Shown: positions 22,450 to 31,813, counted from the stretch's first letter. The stretch is DNA of 44,556 nucleotides from Actinomadura sp. GC306 (GCF_004348665.1 NZ_SMKM01000022.1:1-44556); one strand, 5' to 3'. Notes: a model not told the origin generated them from the sequence alone. Translations and numbers: made by a program.

Positions 22450-22465
22450 TACTCAATTGAGAGTA
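22450..22465. promoter_or_regulatory. Inverted repeat TACTC-6nt-GAGTA in the ACP/kinase divergent promoter
   Basis: TACTCAATTGAGAGTA lies 37 nt upstream of the probable kinase start. Its first ten bases, TACTCAATTG, also occur in both copies of the 39-nt boundary element, so the same regulator could bind here. The shared stretch is short and may be coincidental. Confidence 0.4.
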
Positions 22466-22502
22466 CTGCGAATGGCCGACAGGCTTGCGAAGCGATGTGC
22501 TG

Positions 22503-23684
22503 ATGGCGATCATGAAGTCCATGGGGCGGTGGTGGCGCGGGGCAACGGTGCCCAAGGACGCGCCCGCCGCATGCGTTGTGTTTTTGGCCGGTTGCTTTCT
22601 GTTGTGGTCGGAGAGTTTTCCCGTTCCCCTCGGAATAGTCGAGCCGCGGCACCTCTTCCTGCCGGTGCTCCTGGCCAGCGGGGCGCTGGCCCTGCGGCGG
22701 AGCAGGCCGGTGCTCGGGCTCGGCCTGGCGGCGGCCGCCGCCGTCCTGGACGCCGTGGCGGGGCCGTCGCTGCTCCCGCTGCCGATCCTGGTCTACCTGC
22801 TCCACCAGGTGGCCGTCCACGGACCCGCGCGCGCGGCGCCCTGGATGCCGCGCGGCGGCTACGCGCTGGCGGTGCTGGCGGCCTTGGCCGTCCTGCTGGA
22901 CACGGGCAACTTCCGGCACGGACTGCTGACCGCGATGTGCACCGCCCTGGTCCTGGTGTGGCCGTCCACGACCGGGCTCTCGGTCCGCGCGCACCGCGAG
23001 CGCGCCGAGCAGGCGCGCCGCGGCAGCACACTGGAACGCTTCAAGACGCTGGCGCAGGAGCGCGCCCGGATGGCGGGCGACCTGCACGACATCGTCGGCA
23101 ACCGGCTGAGCGCCATCGCGCTGCAGTCCACCGCGGCGCTGGCCACCGCGCCCGACGACGAGCGGCACCTGACGGCGCTGGCCGAGCTGCGGCGCACCAG
23201 CCTGGAGGGCGTCGGCGAGGTCCGCAGCATGGTCGCGGCCCTGCGCACCGACGAGGCGTGCCCGGCGTCCGTGCCCGCCTCGCTCGACTACGCGCGGACG
23301 CTGCTGGACCGCGTGGAGCGGCTGGGGTCACCGGTGCGGCTGCGGACGGTCGGGACGCCCGTCGCGCTGTGCCAGGAGGTCGAGACGGCCGCCTGCCGCA
23401 TCATCCAGGAATCGCTCACCAACGTGGTCAAGCACGCCGGCGGGTCCGTCGTCGAGACCGTGCTCGCCTACCGGGAGAACCGGCTGGTGATCACGGTGCA
23501 GAACGAGTTGCCCGCCGCGCCCCCGGCCCCGGAACGCCCGGGGAGCGGCTACGGCCTGGTCAGCATGAGCGACCGGGCCGAGCGGATCGGCGGGAGCTGT
23601 ACCGCGCGGCGGTATGCGAACCGGTGGCGGGTGGACGCGGTGCTGCCGCTGCGCCCGGCCGGGACAGTCAGGGTTGTGCCTTGA
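22503..23684 (+). CDS. NarL-type sensor histidine kinase
   Basis: 393 aa from ATG 22503; a TTG at 22485 and an ATG at 22512 are alternatives and no strong ribosome binding site decides. The N-terminal 155 residues hold about five hydrophobic segments. The dimerisation/phospho-acceptor motif is RARMAGDLHDIVGNRLS with His 195 (HisKA_3 type). The ATPase domain shows ESLTNVVKHAGG (Asn 307) and GSGYGLVSMSDRAERIGG. It should sense a signal at the membrane and phosphorylate the response regulator encoded 15 nt downstream. Its position within the cluster suggests it regulates the pathway or a self-protection response. Confidence 0.88.
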   Translation: MAIMKSMGRWWRGATVPKDAPAACVVFLAGCFLLWSESFPVPLGIVEPRHLFLPVLLASGALALRRSRPVLGLGLAAAAAVLDAVAGPSLLPLPILVYLLHQVAVHGPARAAPWMPRGGYALAVLAALAVLLDTGNFRHGLLTAMCTALVLVWPSTTGLSVRAHRERAEQARRGSTLERFKTLAQERARMAGDLHDIVGNRLSAIALQSTAALATAPDDERHLTALAELRRTSLEGVGEVRSMVAALRTDEACPASVPASLDYARTLLDRVERLGSPVRLRTVGTPVALCQEVETAACRIIQESLTNVVKHAGGSVVETVLAYRENRLVITVQNELPAAPPAPERPGSGYGLVSMSDRAERIGGSCTARRYANRWRVDAVLPLRPAGTVRVVP

Positions 23685-23699
23685 AGGGGAGTCTCCATC

Positions 23700-24353
23700 A
23701 TGACCATCCGCGTCCTCGTCGTCGACGACCATCTCGCCGTCCGGGTGGGCCTTTCCATGATCATCAATTCGGCCGCGGACATCGAGGTGGTGGGGGAGGC
23801 GGTCGACGGTGAGGAGGCGCTGAGACAGGCGAAGGCCCTCCAACCGGACGTGGTGCTCATGGACATCCGCATGCCCGGGATGGACGGCATCACCACCACC
23901 CGCCAGCTCTGCATGCTCGGCGTGACCAACGTCCTGCTGACCACGGCGTTCGACGTCGACGAGTACCTGTTCGGGGCGCTGCGCGCCGGGGCGGCCGGGT
24001 TCATCCTGAAGGACACCGACGCCGACGCGCTGATCGCGGCGCTGCGGTCGGTCGCGAACGGGGGCGGGGTGCTGTCGCCGAGCGTGACGCGCCGGCTGAT
24101 GGCCGACTACACGACCCGGATGTCGCCGCCGGAGACGCGCGAGCAGCAGGAGAAGGTCCTCGAACCGCTCACCGCGCGGGAGCAGGAGGTGCTGTCCTGC
24201 GTCGGCCGCGGCCTGTCCAACCGGCAGATCGCCACCGAGCTGCGCCTCGCCGAGAACACCGCCAAGACCCATGTCAGCCGCGTGCTCGCCAAGCTCGGGC
24301 TGAGCAGCAGGGTGCAGGCGGCCATCCTGGCGCGGGAACTCGACCTGATCTGA
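23700..24353 (+). CDS. NarL/FixJ-type response regulator
   Basis: 217 aa. Receiver domain with acidic pair DD (9-10), phospho-acceptor Asp 55 in VVLMDIRMPGMDG and the conserved Lys in FILKDTDAD. C-terminal LuxR-type HTH from about 155 (LTAREQEVLSCVGRGLSNRQIATELRLAENTAKTHV). GAAGGGGAG precedes the ATG. It forms an operon with the histidine kinase and converges with the membrane-protein gene. It is the only DNA-binding regulator seen in the cluster, so it is the first candidate to bind the 39-nt boundary elements. Confidence 0.9.
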   Translation: MTIRVLVVDDHLAVRVGLSMIINSAADIEVVGEAVDGEEALRQAKALQPDVVLMDIRMPGMDGITTTRQLCMLGVTNVLLTTAFDVDEYLFGALRAGAAGFILKDTDADALIAALRSVANGGGVLSPSVTRRLMADYTTRMSPPETREQQEKVLEPLTAREQEVLSCVGRGLSNRQIATELRLAENTAKTHVSRVLAKLGLSSRVQAAILARELDLI

Positions 24354-24423
24354 ACCCGCTCCGACCCCGCCCGTCCCGCCGCGACCGCTCCCGCTCCCGC
24401 TCCCGATCAGCTTCTGCTCCCGA

Positions 24424-25038
24424 TCAGCTTCCGCTTCCGTTGTCCGGGCGAGGCTCCGCCTTCCGGGCGGGCTCCCGCTCCGGCTCGCCGGCCGGGCCTT
24501 CCTTGCCGTCGTCGTCGCCGGGCCACAGCGTCGCCGTGATGGGCCAGATCGACCAGACCCCCAGCATGATCGTCATGGACCTGATCCAGCCCCAGAGGTG
24601 GCCGGTGCGGTCGGGGTCGTCCACGGCCGTGATGACCGCGAACAGCAGCCCGCAGGTGATGACCCAGGTGATGCACGCCTTGCCGAACTCGCGCCACTCG
24701 TAGCGCACGGCGGCCTGGCCCGACTTGGGCGGGCGGGGCGGCGGGGGCCCGCCGGCGAACCGGTGCGCGAACCGGGCGTCGGCCCACCGGACCATGCTCG
24801 GGCCGAACACCACGGAGAAGCCGATGTACACGGCCGCGAGCCCGTGCTGCCACCCGGCCGTCGCGCCGTTCCGCAGGTCGATGGCCGAGGCGACGAGCAG
24901 GACGAGGTCGATCAGCGGGACGCCCGCGAGCAGGACCGCGCCGAGCCGCCGCCGGCCCAGCAGGTAGCGCGCGGCGAGCCCGCCGGCCAGGACGATCCAG
25001 AAGGCGATTTCGCAGGCCACGATGAGGCCGAAGATCAT
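24424..25038 (-). CDS. YmcC-like integral membrane protein
   Basis: 204 aa from ATG 25038 (AAAAGGGG upstream). Starts IFGLIVACEIAFWIVLAGGLAARYLL, continues with LGAVLLAGVPLIDLVLLVASAIDL and GLAAVYIGFSVVFGP, then two C-terminal membrane segments and a polar tail. The wording closely follows the Bacillus YmcC family of unknown function. It sits alone on the minus strand inside the cluster between the two-component genes and PKS2. No role in biosynthesis can be deduced. Its 3' end overlaps a 17-bp tandem repeat (two copies of GCTCCCGATCAGCTTC) at 24399-24431. Confidence 0.7.
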   Translation of the reverse strand: MIFGLIVACEIAFWIVLAGGLAARYLLGRRRLGAVLLAGVPLIDLVLLVASAIDLRNGATAGWQHGLAAVYIGFSVVFGPSMVRWADARFAHRFAGGPPPPRPPKSGQAAVRYEWREFGKACITWVITCGLLFAVITAVDDPDRTGHLWGWIRSMTIMLGVWSIWPITATLWPGDDDGKEGPAGEPEREPARKAEPRPDNGSGS

Positions 25039-25233
25039 GCCGAACGCCCCTTTTCCGCTCCGGTCGCGCACGGCGGCCCCGGAATCGGGGAATGCCGGCC
25101 GGGCGAATTGCCCGCGGCGCGCGCTGCGCTCCCGGCTCTGGGAGTCTGTTTATCGCTCGATTGACGGCGGAGGGTCGGTTGCATTGCGTTCTTTCATGCT
25201 CGTGGCTCCATGATGAGACGTCAAGGACCGCGG

Positions 25234-25456
25234 GTGCACCGCTTCGCGGATGAAGTCCGCGTACATCGAAAGTAGGACGGCGTGCCGGAGGCGCCGGCGC
25301 CGACCCCGTCCCACCTGGGACGGCGCGCACCCGGCCGCCCGCGTGAGGTCGGCGGCGACCCGGCGGGACGTCCCCCCGGCCGCCGCCCGCCGCCGCGGCA
25401 CGACCGCCCGGGATGGGAATTCCCGCTCCCGGCATCCGCGAATCGGGTACATCGAA
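25234..25456. promoter_or_regulatory. Regulatory region upstream of PKS2
   Basis: The gap 25039-25491 (453 nt) contains no supportable gene. It has a hairpin CGCGGA-TGAAG-TCCGCG at 25245-25261 and a direct repeat GTACATCGAA at 25261-25270 and 25447-25456. A related TACATCGAAAG occurs at 39369-39379 upstream of the radical SAM gene. A shared regulatory role is possible but not shown. Confidence 0.35.
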
Positions 25457-25491
25457 TTGACGATCCGGTTGCTCATTTCAGGTCATTGCTG

Positions 25492-28400
25492 ATGGTGGGG
25501 TCGGTGCCCATCATTGCCGATATGGAACGGATCGGCGAGCGGCTCGCAAAGCTGGACGACGTCCGGCGGGCGGAACTCGATGCGCGGTCGCGCGCGGCCG
25601 CCGCGACAATTGCGGGAGAGCCGATCGCGATCGTCGGCATGGCCTGCAGGCTGCCGGGCGGCGTCCGCGGCCCGGGCGACTACTGGAAGCTGCTCGTGCG
25701 GGGGCGGGACGCCGTGGGCGAGGTCCCGGCCGACCGCTGGGACGCGGACGCCTTCTACGACCCCGACCCGCACGTTCCCGGCCGGATGAACTCCCGCTGG
25801 GGCGGGTTTTTGGACGACGTCGCCGGCTTCGACGCCGAGTTCTTCGGGATATCGCCGCGCGAGGCGGTGTCGATGGACCCGCAGCAGCGCATCCTCCTCG
25901 AAGTCGTCTGGGAGGCGCTCGAACAGGGCGGCATCGCGCCCGGCGAGCTGGCGGGGTCGCGCACCGGCGTGTTCGCCGGCATCTACCACTCCGACTACCG
26001 CGGCCTCCAGACCGCCGAACCCGACGCCTACAGCAGCACCGGCACCGCGCACAGCGTGGCGGTCGGCCGGATCAGCTACCTCCTCGGCCTGCGCGGTCCC
26101 AGCGTCGCGGTGGACACCGCCTGCTCGGCCTCGCTCGTCTCGGCGCACCTGGCGTGCCAGAGCCTGCGGCTGCGGGAGACCGACCTGGCGGTGGCGGGCG
26201 GGGTGAACGTCGTCCTCGACCCCGGCCCGCAGGTCGCCATGTCGCAGTGGGGGATGCTGGCGCCCGACGGGCGCTGCAAGAGCTTCGACGCCGCGGCCGA
26301 CGGGTTCGTCCGGGGCGAGGGCTGCGGCGTGGTCGTCCTCAAGCGGCTGGTCGACGCGGTCCGCGACGGCGACCCGGTGGCCGCGGTGATCCGCGGCTCG
26401 GCGGTGAACTCCGACGGCCGCTCGCAGGGGGTCACGGCGCCCAGCGGCACCGCGCAGCGCGAGGTCATGCGGGACGCGCTGGAGCGGTCGGGCGTCGCGC
26501 CGGAGTCGGTCGGCTACGTCGAGAGCCACGGCACCGGGACGGCGCTCGGCGACCCCATCGAGTTCGAGGCGCTGGACGCCGTGTACGGCGCGGGCGGCGA
26601 CGCGCCCGACTGCGCGCTCGGCGCGGTCAAGACGAACATCGGGCACCTGGAGGCCGCCGCCGGCGTCGCGGGCCTGATCAAGGCGGCGCTCGCGGTGCGG
26701 CACGGCACGATCCCGCCGAACCTGCACTTCGGCCGGTGGAACCCCGCGATCGACGCCGGGCGCAGCCGGTTCTTCGTGCCGGTCGAGGAGACGCCGTGGC
26801 CCACGGGCGAGGGCGTGCGCCGGGCCGGTGTCTCGTCCTTCGGGTTCGGCGGGACCAACGCGCACGTCGTTCTTGAGGAGCATGTCCGGGGCGGCGCGGC
26901 GCCCGCCGAGCCCGGCCTCGCCGTGTACCCCGTCGCGGGGACGGCCCCGGAACGGATGCGGGACGCGGCGGCCGGGCTGGCGTCCTGGCTGGAAGGGGAC
27001 GGCTCGGCGGTACCGCTCGCCGATGTCGGGCGAACCCTGGGGCGGCGCGCGGACCGCCCGGCCAGGGGAGCCGTCGTCGCCGCCTCCCGCGCCGAGCTCA
27101 TCGCGGGCCTGGCGGCGCTCGCCGCAGACCGCCCTCCGTCCACCACGGCCACGGCTGATGCCGGAGGCCCGGTCTGGGTGTTCTCCGGGCAGGGCGGCCA
27201 GTGGCCGGGCATGGCGCGGGAGCTCCTGGAGTGCGACCCGGCCTTCGCGGCCGCCGTGACCGAGGTGGATCGACTCGTCCAGGCCGAGGCGGGGTGGTCG
27301 CCGGAGGCGCTGCTGCGGGCGGGGCGCGCCGAGGAGATGAGCGGGGTGGCGACCGTCCAGCCCCTGCTGTTCACCATGCAGATCGCGCTCGCCGCGTCCT
27401 GGCGCGCCCGCGGTGTCGAGCCGGCCGCCGTGATCGGCCACTCCATGGGCGAGATCGCCGCCGCCGTCGTCGCGGGGGCGCTCGCCCCGCGCGACGGCGC
27501 CGCGATCGTCTGCCGGCGGTCCCGGCTGCTGTCCCGGGTCGCCGGCCAGGGGATCATGGCCTCCGCCGAGGCGCCGGCGGACACCGTGCGCGCGGCCATC
27601 GCCGGAACGGCCGCCCCCGGCGAGGTCGACATCGCCGTCCATGCCGGCCCGGGGCAGACCGTGGTCTCGGGGGAGACCGCGGCCATGCGGGCGCTGATGG
27701 AGAAGCTCGCGGCGGACGGCATCGACGTCCGCGAGATCAAAGTCGATGTGGCGTCGCACTCGCCCCTCATGGACCCGCTGGCCGCTCCGCTGCGGGAGGA
27801 GCTCGCCGGCCTGGAGCCCGCGCGGCCCGAGATCCCGTTCTACTCGACCGTGCGCGACCCGAAGGACGAGCCGCCCCTCCTCGACGCGGACTACTGGGTG
27901 GCCAACCTGCGGCGCCCGGTCAGGTTCGCCGACGCGGTGCGCGCGGCGGCCGGGGACGGCCACCGCGTGTTCCTGGAGGTCGGCCCGCACCCCGTCCTCG
28001 GAGCGGCCCTGGACGGCACCCTCCTGGACGCGCTCGGCGACGACTCCTTCACGGTCGCCTGGAGCCTGCGCCGGGACGAGCCGGCCGAGCGGGAGCTACT
28101 GACCGGTTTGTCGAAGCTCTACACCGCGGGCCACCGGGTGGACTGGGACCGGGTCTTCCCCGAGGGGACGGTGGCCGACGTCCCGCCGACGCCCTGGCGG
28201 CACCGCCGCTTCTGGACGGAGACGGCCAAGCCGGAAGCGCCGCAGGCGGAGCCCGCCCCGGCGCCCGAGTGGATGCTGCGGCTCACCTGGCCGGCCGCGG
28301 AACGGGCGCGGCCGTCCGCCCCGCCGGACGGGACATGGCTCGTCGTCGGCCGGGACGCCGAGGACGAGAAGCTCGCGTCCGGCCTGGTCGACCGGCTGCG

Positions 28401-29889
28401 CGCGGGCGGCGCCTCCGCGTCCTCGGCGCGGCTCCCGGACGCCGCCGACGAGGCCCACGGCACGACGGGCGTCGTCCTCCTGTCGACCGGGCCGGGGACG
28501 GGCGACGACCCCGCCCTCGCCGGCCGCACAGCCTCCGGCGTCCTCGGCCTGGCCCGCCGCCTGGCCGCGTCCCCCGAGCCGCCCCGCCTGTGGCTGGTCA
28601 CGCGGGGCGCGCAGGCGGTCGGCGGCGAAGCGGAGCTCAACGCCGCCCACGCGCCCGTGTGGGGGCTGGGCCGGTGGCTGGCCGTCCAGCACCCCGACGT
28701 CCACGGCGGCCTGATTGACCTGGCGCCGATCCCCGCCGAGGACGACGCCGACCGCGTCCTGGCCGAGCTGGGCGCGGAGCCCGGCGACGCGCAGGCCGCC
28801 TACCGCGACGGCGTGCGGCACGTCCCGCGCCTCCGCCCGGCCGGGGACGTCCCCGCCGGGACCGGCTCACCGATCCCCGGGGACGGCGCCTGCCTCGTCA
28901 TCGGCGGCACCGGCCGCATCGCCCCGGCGCTGCTGCCCGGCCTGGCCCGGCTGGGTGCGCGCCACCTCGTGGTCGTGTCGCGCGGCGGGCTGCGCGCTGA
29001 GTCCGGGGCAGCCGCCGAGCGCCTGCGCGCGGAAGGGGTGCCGGTCACCGACGTACGCGCCGACGTGGCGGACGCGGCGGCCATGAGCGCGCTGTCCGGC
29101 CGGTTCGGCGCGGACCTGCCGCCGTTGCGCGCGGTCGTGCACGCCGCCCTGACCGAGGGAACGGCGCGGCTGGAGGACATGGGCGAGGAGCACCTGGCCG
29201 CGATGTTCGCCTCCAAGGTCGACGGCACCGCGCTGCTCGGCCGTCTCGGCGAGGAGCACGACGTCCGCTGCTTCCTGGGCTTCTCGGCGCTGGCGGCGCT
29301 GTTCGGCGGCTGGGACCCCGCCTACGCCGCGGCCAACTGCTACCTGGAGACCTTCGCGCACGCCCGTCGGCTGCGCGGCCTGCCGGCGCACGTCGTGAAC
29401 TGGGGCGCGTGGCGGGAGGGCATCGAGGGCACCCCGCAGCAGGCCCTGTTCGAGGGCACCGGGCTGCGCCTCATGCCCGGCCCCCGCGCCGTGCGGACCC
29501 TGGGGCCGGTCCTGTCCGGCCCGGACGTCCAGACCGTCGTGGCCGACGCCGACTGGGACCTGCTCGGAAGCGCCGACTCGGCCGCCCCGTCCCCGCTGCT
29601 CAGGGAGCTGCTCACCGCGCCGCCGGACGGCAGCCGGGAGAGCCTGCGCGGGCACGTCCGCGCCATCGTCGCCGAGGTGCTGGGGTTCCCCGGCCCGGAG
29701 GCGCTCGGCACGGACCAGGACTTCTTCGAGGTCGGCATGGACTCGCTGATGAGCCTGCTCATCCAGCGCCGCCTGCGGGCGCTGCTCGGCCGGCCGCTGC
29801 CGCCGCTGCGGCTGGCCGCGCACCCGACCGTGGAGATCCTCACCGACCATCTGCGGCGGCTGCTGGACGAGCCGCCGCCGCGGCCGTGA
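25492..29889 (+). CDS. Type I polyketide synthase PKS2: KS-AT-KR-ACP
   Basis: 1465 aa from ATG 25492; ATG 25522 is an alternative. An N-terminal helix (MERIGERLAKLDDVRRAEL, residues 11-29) looks like a docking segment. KS 43-465 (Cys 211 in DTACSAS, ESHGTGT, KTNIGH). AT 560-860 (GHSMGE at 649-654, VASHS at 753-757, the same specificity pattern as PKS1). No DH is recognisable between AT and KR. KR 930-1345 with IGGTGRIA, where the third Gly of the NADPH loop is Ala, but catalytic Ser 1265, Tyr 1278 and Asn 1282 are present. ACP 1385-1455 with Ser 1418 in GMDSLM. No thioesterase. Predicted product is a beta-hydroxy (or, if the KR is impaired, beta-keto) acyl-ACP. Confidence 0.9.
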   Translation: MVGSVPIIADMERIGERLAKLDDVRRAELDARSRAAAATIAGEPIAIVGMACRLPGGVRGPGDYWKLLVRGRDAVGEVPADRWDADAFYDPDPHVPGRMNSRWGGFLDDVAGFDAEFFGISPREAVSMDPQQRILLEVVWEALEQGGIAPGELAGSRTGVFAGIYHSDYRGLQTAEPDAYSSTGTAHSVAVGRISYLLGLRGPSVAVDTACSASLVSAHLACQSLRLRETDLAVAGGVNVVLDPGPQVAMSQWGMLAPDGRCKSFDAAADGFVRGEGCGVVVLKRLVDAVRDGDPVAAVIRGSAVNSDGRSQGVTAPSGTAQREVMRDALERSGVAPESVGYVESHGTGTALGDPIEFEALDAVYGAGGDAPDCALGAVKTNIGHLEAAAGVAGLIKAALAVRHGTIPPNLHFGRWNPAIDAGRSRFFVPVEETPWPTGEGVRRAGVSSFGFGGTNAHVVLEEHVRGGAAPAEPGLAVYPVAGTAPERMRDAAAGLASWLEGDGSAVPLADVGRTLGRRADRPARGAVVAASRAELIAGLAALAADRPPSTTATADAGGPVWVFSGQGGQWPGMARELLECDPAFAAAVTEVDRLVQAEAGWSPEALLRAGRAEEMSGVATVQPLLFTMQIALAASWRARGVEPAAVIGHSMGEIAAAVVAGALAPRDGAAIVCRRSRLLSRVAGQGIMASAEAPADTVRAAIAGTAAPGEVDIAVHAGPGQTVVSGETAAMRALMEKLAADGIDVREIKVDVASHSPLMDPLAAPLREELAGLEPARPEIPFYSTVRDPKDEPPLLDADYWVANLRRPVRFADAVRAAAGDGHRVFLEVGPHPVLGAALDGTLLDALGDDSFTVAWSLRRDEPAERELLTGLSKLYTAGHRVDWDRVFPEGTVADVPPTPWRHRRFWTETAKPEAPQAEPAPAPEWMLRLTWPAAERARPSAPPDGTWLVVGRDAEDEKLASGLVDRLRAGGASASSARLPDAADEAHGTTGVVLLSTGPGTGDDPALAGRTASGVLGLARRLAASPEPPRLWLVTRGAQAVGGEAELNAAHAPVWGLGRWLAVQHPDVHGGLIDLAPIPAEDDADRVLAELGAEPGDAQAAYRDGVRHVPRLRPAGDVPAGTGSPIPGDGACLVIGGTGRIAPALLPGLARLGARHLVVVSRGGLRAESGAAAERLRAEGVPVTDVRADVADAAAMSALSGRFGADLPPLRAVVHAALTEGTARLEDMGEEHLAAMFASKVDGTALLGRLGEEHDVRCFLGFSALAALFGGWDPAYAAANCYLETFAHARRLRGLPAHVVNWGAWREGIEGTPQQALFEGTGLRLMPGPRAVRTLGPVLSGPDVQTVVADADWDLLGSADSAAPSPLLRELLTAPPDGSRESLRGHVRAIVAEVLGFPGPEALGTDQDFFEVGMDSLMSLLIQRRLRALLGRPLPPLRLAAHPTVEILTDHLRRLLDEPPPRP

Positions 29890-29931
29890 CGCGGCGCGCC
29901 GGACAGGCACAACGAACCGACAGGAGCGGAC

Positions 29932-30450
29932 ATGTGGAGTGGTGGCGGATACCTGGAAGTCGTCGGGGGACGTCCCGGCGGCAGCGGGATCATCAGCAAC
30001 CGGGACTTCGCCCCGGGTGACACGATCATGAGGGTGGCGGCGGACCTGGAGCTGGCCGAGCCGACCCGCTTCTCGCTGCAGGTCGGGGCCGACCGGCACA
30101 TCGACGCCGGCGAGATCCGCTACCTCAACCACTCCTGCGCGCCGAACGCCTACTTCGCCGCGTCCGCCGGGCTGCTGGTCGCCGAGCGCGCGATCGGCGC
30201 CGGCGACGAGGTGTCGATCTTCTACCCGGCCTCGGAATGGGACATGGCCTGCCCGTTCATGTGCGAGTGCGGGGCGGACGGCTGCGTCGAGTTCGTCGGC
30301 GGGGCGCGGCACCTGCCCCGCGCGGCGCTCGGGCGCTACCGGTTCAACGAGCACGTCCTGGGCCTGCTGGAGGCGCTGGACGGGCTCCCGGCGCACGGCG
30401 GGCGGCTCCCGGCGGGCAACGCCGACCCCGCCGCGGGCGGCGACCTGTGA
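29932..30450 (+). CDS. SET-domain protein, putative lysine or small-molecule methyltransferase
   Basis: 172 aa. Contains the SET signature YLNHSCAPNAYF (about 64-75), GDEVSIFYP as the second SET motif, and a post-SET-like Cys cluster CPFMCECGADGCVEFVGG that may bind zinc. SET proteins transfer methyl groups from SAM, usually to lysine amines. It starts 42 nt after PKS2 (CAGGAG) and its stop overlaps the GTG of the amino-acid dehydrogenase gene. Function in the pathway is unknown; N-methylation of an amine on the acyl chain, or of Lys 3 of the second precursor peptide, are possibilities without direct support. Confidence 0.8.
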   Translation: MWSGGGYLEVVGGRPGGSGIISNRDFAPGDTIMRVAADLELAEPTRFSLQVGADRHIDAGEIRYLNHSCAPNAYFAASAGLLVAERAIGAGDEVSIFYPASEWDMACPFMCECGADGCVEFVGGARHLPRAALGRYRFNEHVLGLLEALDGLPAHGGRLPAGNADPAAGGDL

Positions 30451-31655
30451 CCGCGCCGTACCTGCGCGTCACCTGGGTGGACGAGGTCACCGGCGTCCCC
30501 GGGTACCTGGTCGTGGACCGGCTCCGGCGCGGTGTCGCCAGCGGCGGGGTGCGCATGCGCGCCGGCTGCACCCCGGAGGAGGTCGCGGACCTGGCGCGGG
30601 TCATGTCGCTGAAGGAGGCGATCGCCTTCCGCCCCGGGGACCGGTACCGCCCGTTCGGCGGCGCGAAGGGCGGGATCGACCTGGACCCGGCGCATCCGGA
30701 GGCGCGCGGCGTCCTCAAGCGGTACTTCCTCGCCATGCGTCCCCTGCTGGAGCACCACTGGGCCACCGGCGAGGACCTCGGCGTCCGGCAGGCCACCATC
30801 GACGGCCTGATGGCCGAGCTCGGGATGCGCAGCTCGGTGGACGCGGCGCTGGTGCACGTGCCGGACGGCGCCGACGCGGGCCTGCGCCGGCTGGCGGGCG
30901 CGTTCGCCGTCACCGTCGGCGAGATCAGCCTCGGCGACCTCGCCGGCGGCTACGGCGTGGCCCGCGCGGTGGTGCGGGCGCTGCGGCACGACGGGGCCCG
31001 CGTGGCGGGCGCCCGCGCGGTGATCCAGGGCTTCGGCTCCATGGGCGGCGCAACCGCGCGCTACCTGGCCCGCCACGGCCTGCGGGTCGTGGGCATCACC
31101 GACGCCGACGGCCTGGTGGTGAACCCGGACGGGCTCGATGTCGAGACCATGCTGCGGGCCCGCACGCTGTACGGGGGCATCGACCGCGACCGGCTGGCGC
31201 CCGGGGACCGCGAACTCGACGGCGCGGCGTGGGTGGGCGTCGACGCCGACGTGCTGGTGACCGCGGCCGTGTCGTACGCCGTCCACGAGGGCAACCACGG
31301 GCTGGTGCGGGCGCGGTACGTCGCCGAGGCGGCCAACGCCTCGGTCACCCCGGGCGCGGAGGCGGCGCTGGCGCGGCGGGGCGTCGCGGTGCTGCCCGAC
31401 TTCGTGGTGAACTCCGCGGCCAACGCCTGGTGGTGGTGGACGCTGTTCGGCGACGTCGAGCCGACCGCCGCCTCGGCGTTCGCGCGGATCGACGAGACCA
31501 TGGACGGCCTCGTGGACCGGATGATGGGCACCGCCGCGTCCGGCCGGACGCCGCTGCGGGAGGCCGCGGTGGCGGTGGCCCGGGCGAACGGGGCGGCGCT
31601 GGGCGACGCCCCGGGCGACGAAGTCCCCGCCCTCGCCGAGGAGCGGGAGCCTTGA
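30447..31655 (+). CDS. Glu/Leu/Phe/Val-type amino-acid dehydrogenase
   Basis: 402 aa from GTG 30447, overlapping the SET gene by 4 nt. The dimerisation/catalytic domain has RPFGGAKGGID with catalytic Lys 74; the Rossmann domain has IQGFGSMGG at 193-201. It interconverts an amino acid and its 2-oxo acid with NAD(P). The tight coupling to the SET gene and PKS2 points to a secondary-metabolic role, such as supplying or aminating a building block, rather than central nitrogen metabolism. Sequence alone does not decide among Glu, Leu, Val or another substrate. Confidence 0.88.
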   Translation: MTAPYLRVTWVDEVTGVPGYLVVDRLRRGVASGGVRMRAGCTPEEVADLARVMSLKEAIAFRPGDRYRPFGGAKGGIDLDPAHPEARGVLKRYFLAMRPLLEHHWATGEDLGVRQATIDGLMAELGMRSSVDAALVHVPDGADAGLRRLAGAFAVTVGEISLGDLAGGYGVARAVVRALRHDGARVAGARAVIQGFGSMGGATARYLARHGLRVVGITDADGLVVNPDGLDVETMLRARTLYGGIDRDRLAPGDRELDGAAWVGVDADVLVTAAVSYAVHEGNHGLVRARYVAEAANASVTPGAEAALARRGVAVLPDFVVNSAANAWWWWTLFGDVEPTAASAFARIDETMDGLVDRMMGTAASGRTPLREAAVAVARANGAALGDAPGDEVPALAEEREP

Positions 31656-31726
31656 AATGCGAACCGATTACCCGCCGCTGCTCAGTTGGCTGTAATTCGC
31701 ATACCGATTATGTAGTAGTCCTTTCC

Positions 31727-31745
31727 GGGGATTCGCCGAATCCCC
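31727..31745. terminator. Hairpin downstream of the dehydrogenase gene
   Basis: GGGGATTC-GCC-GAATCCCC, a perfect 8-bp stem with a 3-nt loop, 71 nt after the dehydrogenase stop. It probably ends the PKS2 operon. The surrounding 218-nt gap is AT-richer than average and holds the promoter described next. Confidence 0.6.
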
Positions 31746-31813
31746 TCTCCGGCCTGCGGTTATCCCTTCTTTGGGTCTGTCGATAAGCGCCGATGAATTC
31801 GCCGAAGATTGCT

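Noticed and set aside
25282..25491. Extended N-terminus of PKS2 upstream of 25492
   Set aside because: The added residues are Pro/Arg/Gly-rich with no similarity to PKS docking regions, and they cover regulatory repeats.
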